A DNA stretch of 64,000 nt. It comes from Anthoceros angustus (Eukaryota > Streptophyta > Anthocerotopsida > Anthocerotales > Anthocerotaceae). The stretch covers positions 310,001 through 374,000 of the forward strand of contig MU008179.1 in the NCBI GenBank assembly GCA_010909165.1. Reading direction: 5' to 3'. A program made the position numbers and the translations under genes. Below the pieces are notes generated by a model, which saw only the letters and a list, made by a program, of their open reading frames with translations, did no database searches and was not told the origin of the DNA. Of the stretch, positions 59,321-64,000 are shown piece after piece (the stretch's first letter is position 1; every line of letters starts with the position of its first letter).

Positions 59321-61177
59321 CTACTCCAACAAGGGCTTTTCCAGGTCGGTGTAGCCGTTCTCCACAACCTTGGACTCTTCATCCTTCACCTCCTGCTCGG
59401 TCTTCTTGCCCTTCTTGGACTTGTAGTAAACGCTCATGAAGGTGCCAACAGCCTTGTACTTGTTGCGGCAGGCGTGGTAGAGGGAGGCGTCAAACATGCG
59501 CCAGAAATCCGTCTCGTTCAGCTCCGACACTGCGTAGAGCGCCTGGAAGGAGTTGTTCTCGATGAGCCACTGCTCCATCTTAGCCACAGCCTCCGCCCCA
59601 TCGAAAACCTCGCCCCGGAAAACAGGCTCCGGGGTGTAGTAGAGGCCCACATCCGTGAACATCTGCGCGTAGCTGGTGTCGCCCGGCCGATGGTGCAGGT
59701 CGAAGTCCGGCTCGGGGAAGATCATGGTCTTGTAGGGCGCCTTGAAGATGCGGTGCGGGCAGAGCCAGATGGGGTACAGCTGCGCCCGGCCAGAGAGGGG
59801 GAACTTAATTAACCCATATCGCGCAGCGAAGGTGCGCTGCCACACCAGGAGCAGGAAAGCAAAGCAAAGCAAAGCAAAGCAAAGCAAAGCAAAGGCAGGA
59901 GGAAGGCAGAGACAAGGAACCTCGAACTCCCGGTCGGAGAACTCCATGGCGTCAGCCACCTTGTAGAGCGGGACGAGCATGTCCTGGATCACGTGCCGCT
60001 CGTGGTAGTAGTTGCGGATGGCGTCGCCCTGCGTGGCCTTGAGGAAGGAGACCTTGGGGGGCATGAGCCAGCCGAAGAACCAGCGGAACCACCACTGGTC
60101 CGCGAAGGGGAGGATGAGCTTGCCCTCCCAGTAGAGGCAGCGGGTGTGGCGGTGGTAGTAGTCCCGGGTAGGGATGTACTCCACGAAGGGGCCCTTGGTG
60201 AGGGCCGTCTGCGCGTGCTGGTAGAACCAGGGTTTGAACCACCAGCCCTGCTGGTTGATGGTGTTGCCCTTCCGCTTGGCCTCCTCCTCGGACGCGTAGC
60301 GCCCCACCATCATGACGCCCTCGGAGGCGGAGTACACCATGCCCTCCACGAAGTCCGGCACCTTCTCAGGGTTATCCTGGTCACCATCGCGGGGCGCGAA
60401 GGAGTCGGAGTAGGCCTGCGCCAGCTCGCGGATGGTGCCCCGCACCGGGGTGTAGTGCACCCGCATGTAGGGCTGGATGTCGATGAGCTTGATCTCGGCC
60501 GCCACCAGCAGCCCCAGCGTGCCCTGGGACCAGGGGATGGCGTAGAAGAGGTCCTGGTACTGGTTATCCCGGGTGGCGCGCACCAGCTGCCCGTCCGCCA
60601 GGATGATCTCGTACGCCACCACCGTGTCCGCGAAGAGGCCGTAGATGTGCGAGCTCCCCTCGATGCCGTAGCCGTTGATGAGGCCGCCCACGGTGAGGTC
60701 GTCCAGCTCCGCCACCACCGCCAGGGACAGGTTGAGCGGGACCGTGATGCGCGTGATCTGCCCCATGGACACCAGGGGCTCGCAGCGCGCGATCTTGCGC
60801 TCCGCGTCCACCTCCAGCACCTGCCGGAAGGCCGACAGGTCCACCTCGAAGTGCCGCGCGCGCTTGTAGTCCACATTGCGCATGCCTACCGCCACCCATG
60901 GCTTCCGCGCCGTGCACACCAGGCCGTCCTTCTGCGGATCCCGCTCCTGCAGCCGCTTCTGGACCTTGCGCACCTCCTCGTCGTGCTCCTTCTGCCGCTG
61001 CTCGTAGCTCTTGCGCGCGGACCACCAGTCCCCCCACCACTTGTACGTGTCGAAGGCCAGCGACACCGGCAACACCACGAAGATCACCAGGATCCACCGG
61101 AACTGCACCGCCCAGTCCACCCACGTCTTCGCCTTCTTCTCCCGCAGCGGCTTCTCCAGCTCCGACGACGACGCCAT
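59321..61177 (-). CDS. DWF1: Delta(24)-sterol reductase (DWARF1/DIMINUTO)
   Basis: Two exons, 61177-59921 and 59779-59321, give 571 codons plus stop, close to the roughly 560 of angiosperm DWF1. The enzyme isomerises and reduces the C24 side-chain double bond of phytosterols and so feeds brassinosteroid and membrane sterol synthesis in the endoplasmic reticulum. Visible features: amino-terminal membrane anchor (WAVQFRWILVIFVVLPVSLA), FAD-binding PCMH-type core (LDDLTVGGLINGYGIEGSSH), LFYAIPWSQGTLGLLVAAEI, KPWFYQHAQTAL, YPIWLCPHRIFK, YAVSELNETDFWRMF and the end GTFMSVYYKSKKGKKTEQEV. The intron 59920-59780 is 141 nt, a multiple of three and free of stops, so an unspliced frame also reads through; family alignment (REFE-LYPIWLCPH) shows that it must be removed. 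GC content is very high. Confidence 0.95.
   Translation of the reverse strand: MASSSELEKPLREKKAKTWVDWAVQFRWILVIFVVLPVSLAFDTYKWWGDWWSARKSYEQRQKEHDEEVRKVQKRLQERDPQKDGLVCTARKPWVAVGMRNVDYKRARHFEVDLSAFRQVLEVDAERKIARCEPLVSMGQITRITVPLNLSLAVVAELDDLTVGGLINGYGIEGSSHIYGLFADTVVAYEIILADGQLVRATRDNQYQDLFYAIPWSQGTLGLLVAAEIKLIDIQPYMRVHYTPVRGTIRELAQAYSDSFAPRDGDQDNPEKVPDFVEGMVYSASEGVMMVGRYASEEEAKRKGNTINQQGWWFKPWFYQHAQTALTKGPFVEYIPTRDYYHRHTRCLYWEGKLILPFADQWWFRWFFGWLMPPKVSFLKATQGDAIRNYYHERHVIQDMLVPLYKVADAMEFSDREFEVPCLCLPPAFALLCFALLCFAFLLLVWQRTFAARYGLIKFPLSGRAQLYPIWLCPHRIFKAPYKTMIFPEPDFDLHHRPGDTSYAQMFTDVGLYYTPEPVFRGEVFDGAEAVAKMEQWLIENNSFQALYAVSELNETDFWRMFDASLYHACRNKYKAVGTFMSVYYKSKKGKKTEQEVKDEESKVVENGYTDLEKPLLE
59845..59893. 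repeat. Pentanucleotide repeat inside the DWF1 intron
   Basis: About eight copies of agcaa (gcaaa) run head to tail within the intron. On the coding strand they read as Leu/Cys/Phe/Ala codons without stops. Confidence 0.85.
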
Positions 61178-61448
61178 GCCGCCTCACCCGACACCCGCTC
61201 TTCGCTCCCGCCCCCGGAACTCGAAACCCGAAAACCTGGGCGCCAAACTCCGACTTCTACCGACCGAGCCCGCGCACCCACAGGCTTAGCCGCGCCTCCA
61301 ACCCAACTCCAGCCCTGCCCGATGCCCGATTCGTCTGGCCTGCGTCCTGCGTCCTGCGTTTAGCCAGACGAGGCGCTGTACAAACGGTCACATGTCCGGT
61401 AAACGGAGCCACGCATGTGGCCACGACCGGACGTGACCACCAGCCTGG
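61178..61448. promoter_or_regulatory. Upstream region of DWF1
   Basis: The sequence next to the start codon is GC-rich and presumably contains the 5' leader and core promoter. No TATA box is clear. No gene is seen. Confidence 0.35.
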
Positions 61449-61505
61449 ATGGGATGGATTGGGATGGATTGGATGATGGATGGATTGGATGATGGATGGA
61501 TATTT
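61449..61505. repeat. GGAT-type minisatellite
   Basis: gggatggattgggatggatt followed by two copies of ggatgatggatggatt. It directly precedes the longer hexanucleotide satellite. Confidence 0.75.
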
Positions 61506-61573
61506 AGATACCGGCTACTCAAACTCAAACCGGCATGCCAATACATATATACATATACCATAGGTGGAATAAT

Positions 61574-62091
61574 ATATAGGCATAGGCATAGGCATAGGCA
61601 TAGGCATAGGCATAGGCATAGGCATAGGCATAGGCATAGGCATAGGCATAGGCATAGCATGGGCATGGGCATGGGCATGAGCATGGCATGGGCATGGGCA
61701 TGGGCATAGGCATAGGCATAGGCATGGGCATGAGCATGGGCATGGGCATGAGCATGGCATGGGCATGGGCATGGGCATGGGCACAGGCATGGGCATGGGC
61801 AGGCATAGGCATAGGCATGGGCATGGGCATGCAGGCATGGGCATAGCAGGCATAGGCATGAGCATGGGCATGAGGCATGGGCATGGGCATGGGCATGGGC
61901 ATAGGCATAGCATGGGCATGAGCAGGCATGCAGGCATGAGCATGAGCATGGGCATGGGCATGGGCATAGGCATAGGCATAGGCATAGGCATAGGCATAGG
62001 CATAGGCATAGGCATAGGCATAGGCATAGGCATAGGCATAGGCATAGGCATAGGCATAGGCATAGGCATAGGCATAGGCATAGGCATAGGA
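61574..62091. repeat. (GGCATA/GGCATG)n hexanucleotide satellite, about 0.5 kb
   Basis: Two almost pure blocks of ggcata (61574-61650 and 61965-62091) flank a central part in which ggcatg units dominate with occasional gagcat and short deletions. The period of six makes all frames open on the minus strand (Met-Pro, Ala-Tyr, Leu-Cys dipeptide runs); these are not considered genes. Confidence 0.95.
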
Positions 62092-62106
62092 ACAAAAATC
62101 AACCAC

Positions 62107-62917
62107 GGCTACGGGGAATATATACCTATAAAGAACAAAATACTTTGTAAATATAACATATAATAAAAAAAGTCATAGTATGTAGCAATCTAGGAATTGT
62201 GAGGTACTTGGGTATATTTGTCACAGCATAATGTCTGCAACCTCGAAACGCCAATGAATTATTTTTCATTGGGCACGTGGCAAGAACTTTGGGGCCTTAA
62301 CACCCAGACGACACTTGTTTCTAGGCTAAAGGCAAATGGTAGATAACATTCGACATATAACCCTAACTTGGAAGTATGGGAATGAGTAACATTTAAAGTA
62401 TACATAATATTTATCGGGATAGCACTTACGAGGGTAGACTATATTGATGCCAGGAATCCTTGCCCTTCGCTCAGCAATTAGTATTTGCATATGATTAATG
62501 TGGTGCCCTGGCTAGCTCCCGGACATGGCATCATGTTTAACACGCAATGGAATTTGAAAGCTGAGTGTAGAAATCGAACTCACACTACCTACGCGCTAGA
62601 AGACATTACGAATACGTTCTGCCTAAGAATACAGGAAAAACCGCCGGTGTGGAAAATCGGGTTTGGCAGACGACCGAGGAATGATGTATGACATTTGAAT
62701 GTCGTTTATATTGAATAGAATCGAAAGCGGAAGGTATGTATGTATGTATGTATGTATACAAGTCCGGACTCACGGTACGTTCTCATACGCACACCCCGCG
62801 GCCTAGTAATATCTACCTACAACGGCGACAAAATGGAACTGATAAATACGGTAGATAGACGAATGGTTCGTTCAAAATGGACACGAGCCAAGTACCTTCT
62901 CATCGTGAGATTAGGCA
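62107..62917. other. Spacer before the ubiquitin hydrolase 3' end
   Basis: It is moderately AT-rich. A (gtat)n run lies near 62734-62757. No gene is supported; the right end would be the 3' untranslated region of the minus-strand hydrolase gene. Confidence 0.5.
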
Positions 62918-64000
62918 CTACGACCCCGCTGGGGCAACTCGAGCTCTGTACATCAGAATGTAGGCCATGTGCCAATCCCCTGTCACAGCCACCTCCCTGT
63001 CAGGCACCAGCTGGAAAGAAAGGAAAAAGAAAGCGAAAGGAGAGCCGCAACTTCAATCAGGCAAAAAGAAGCCTGTTCTCTCCTCCGTGACGCACCTCCT
63101 CCCGAAAGCTTGGTGATCTCCTCTTCCCTTTGAGGGATCGGCTTAGCGTCATCGTACTCGATCCATTTACCTGATTCAAGGCCAGGGCCACGTTAACTCA
63201 GAAGTAAGTCAAACGCCGGACCAGCTACCCATCGATGCCCCAAAAGGTTGCACACACCATTCTCTTGCTTGACCCACGCCACGTAGTGTCCCGAATCGAT
63301 GCTCCGGCCCTTGTGGGTCAACACCGTACCCAAGTCGTAAATCCCTGTCAACCGTGAGCTGCCTGCAAAGGATACGAGAGTAAGATGTACTTTGCACTCG
63401 TTAGGGATTTCTGGTGGCGAGGTAGCTGCACGAATGGACACTGTCATGCAAGCTCGGACACAGACCTCCGTCCGCAAAATTCCCGGATGAAGACGGGGCC
63501 GTGGCTTGGCCCCATTGCTGAAAAGTGGCACCAGGTGTGTCAGCAAGCGGTGATATCATCCCTCAACTCATCGGCCCACAGGCAACCCCCACACAGGAGG
63601 AGCAGCGAAACATCATCACTCACCTCTGCATCTGCGGTTTCTTTCCCCTTCACACGTTGGTTTTCAGCGGAGCCTTGGTTAGTCTCAGTCGCAGAACCTC
63701 TTGCTGTGAGGCCAGCCTGCACATCCTCTGCCCTGCGTAGTGCCTGAAACCACGAGCACGAGTTGTAGGCAAATGTCGCCAGCTGCTCAGGACCTAAGAT
63801 ATCAAAGCAACTGAGGACCCGATACCCGCGTACCTCTCTAGGCTCCTTCAACTTCGCTTTGAGCTCATCGGTGCAGAAGTCGAAAACGTCCAAAACTAGT
63901 GGAAAATCCACTTTCTGACCACCACAGATACATGGCTCCAGTTAGTAAAAGCAATACTGGATAGCAAACCCGAGATTACATGGATGGTTACGACACCACA
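62918..64000 (-). CDS. UBP6: Ubiquitin carboxyl-terminal hydrolase 6/7-type (UBP6), 3' part
   Basis: Exons seen from the right: 63914-63834 (KVDFPLVLDVFDFCTDELKA), 63743-63624, 63362-63258 (LTGIYDLGTVLTHKGRSIDS then GHYVAWVKQEN), 63170-63096 (GKWIEYDDAKPIPQREEEIT) and 62979-62918 (GDWHMAYILMYRAR and stop). The family removes ubiquitin from proteasome-bound substrates; the catalytic His box (SGHYVAW) and the closing GDWHMAY motif are present, while the ubiquitin-like domain and Cys box lie beyond the right edge. The joint between 63624 and 63362 is out of phase by one base as I read it, so either a small exon in 63363-63623 is missed or a base is missing. The phase at all other joints agrees. 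Confidence 0.85.

Noticed and set aside
59993-61363. 456-codon plus-strand frame
   Set aside because: It is antisense to the GC-rich DWF1 exon, reads His/Leu/Val/Arg-rich sequence and has no domain; it is a by-product of third-position GC bias.
61388-62106. Long minus-strand frames of Met-Pro, Ala-Tyr and Leu-Cys dipeptides
   Set aside because: They are translations of the hexanucleotide satellite in three frames; no gene structure surrounds them.
1-64000. CRISPR arrays, tRNA or rRNA genes, bacterial operons
   Set aside because: No tRNA-like cloverleaf, rRNA segment or spacer-repeat array with unique spacers was found; splice-site structure shows a eukaryotic nuclear genome.

Overview
The window is nuclear DNA of a land plant. 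It carries a nuclear gene for the chloroplast ATP synthase b' subunit, a plant sterol reductase (DWF1), a DUF810/MUN-domain protein, an MRS2 magnesium channel, cysteine synthases and a PPR protein. All introns I could delimit are GT-AG or GC-AG and short (about 70-150 nt). Short introns, compact genes and a coiled-coil gene that may be flagellar suggest a seedless plant with motile sperm; a Selaginella-like lycophyte is my best guess, by inference only.

Layout. 1-356: 5' end of an MRNIP-like zinc-ribbon gene (minus). 1402-3089: PPR gene (minus). 3.1-5.6 kb: AT-rich spacer with a possible copia LTR. 5.6-20 kb: GC-rich nest of degenerate retroelement sequence: three tandem LTR-like units, gag-like coiled-coil reading frames in both orientations and three arrays of an 11-residue repeat. 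No reverse transcriptase, protease or integrase was recognised. 20-23.3 kb: sparse DNA with a 38-bp minisatellite. 23402-24184: ATP synthase b' (plus). 24606-30793: two seven-exon cysteine synthase genes (minus) separated by a tandemly duplicated chimeric fragment. 32133-35415: DUF810/MUN gene (minus). 37017-41591: MRS2 gene present twice in tandem. 42-45 kb: spacer with a fold-back repeat. 45.0-55.8 kb: a gene ending in an RTVQWND motif, amplified as full and partial copies and interleaved with an AT-rich block (two copies) that encodes a small cysteine-rich secreted protein. 55933-58758: multi-exon coiled-coil gene (minus). 59321-61177: DWF1 (minus). 61.5-62.1 kb: hexanucleotide satellite. 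62918-64000: 3' end of a UBP6/7-type ubiquitin hydrolase (minus).

The genes are unrelated housekeeping functions, with no sign of an operon or pathway cluster. The most striking property is structural. Four separate duplications (12-15.6, 26-29.7, 37-42 and 45-55.8 kb) have copies that differ mainly by one- to few-base insertions and deletions, often in homopolymers or short repeats, so that different copies are broken at different places. This may be uncorrected long-read or haplotype duplication in the assembly rather than biology, and gene copy numbers here should be treated with caution. Exon coordinates were derived by eye from splice consensus and family similarity.
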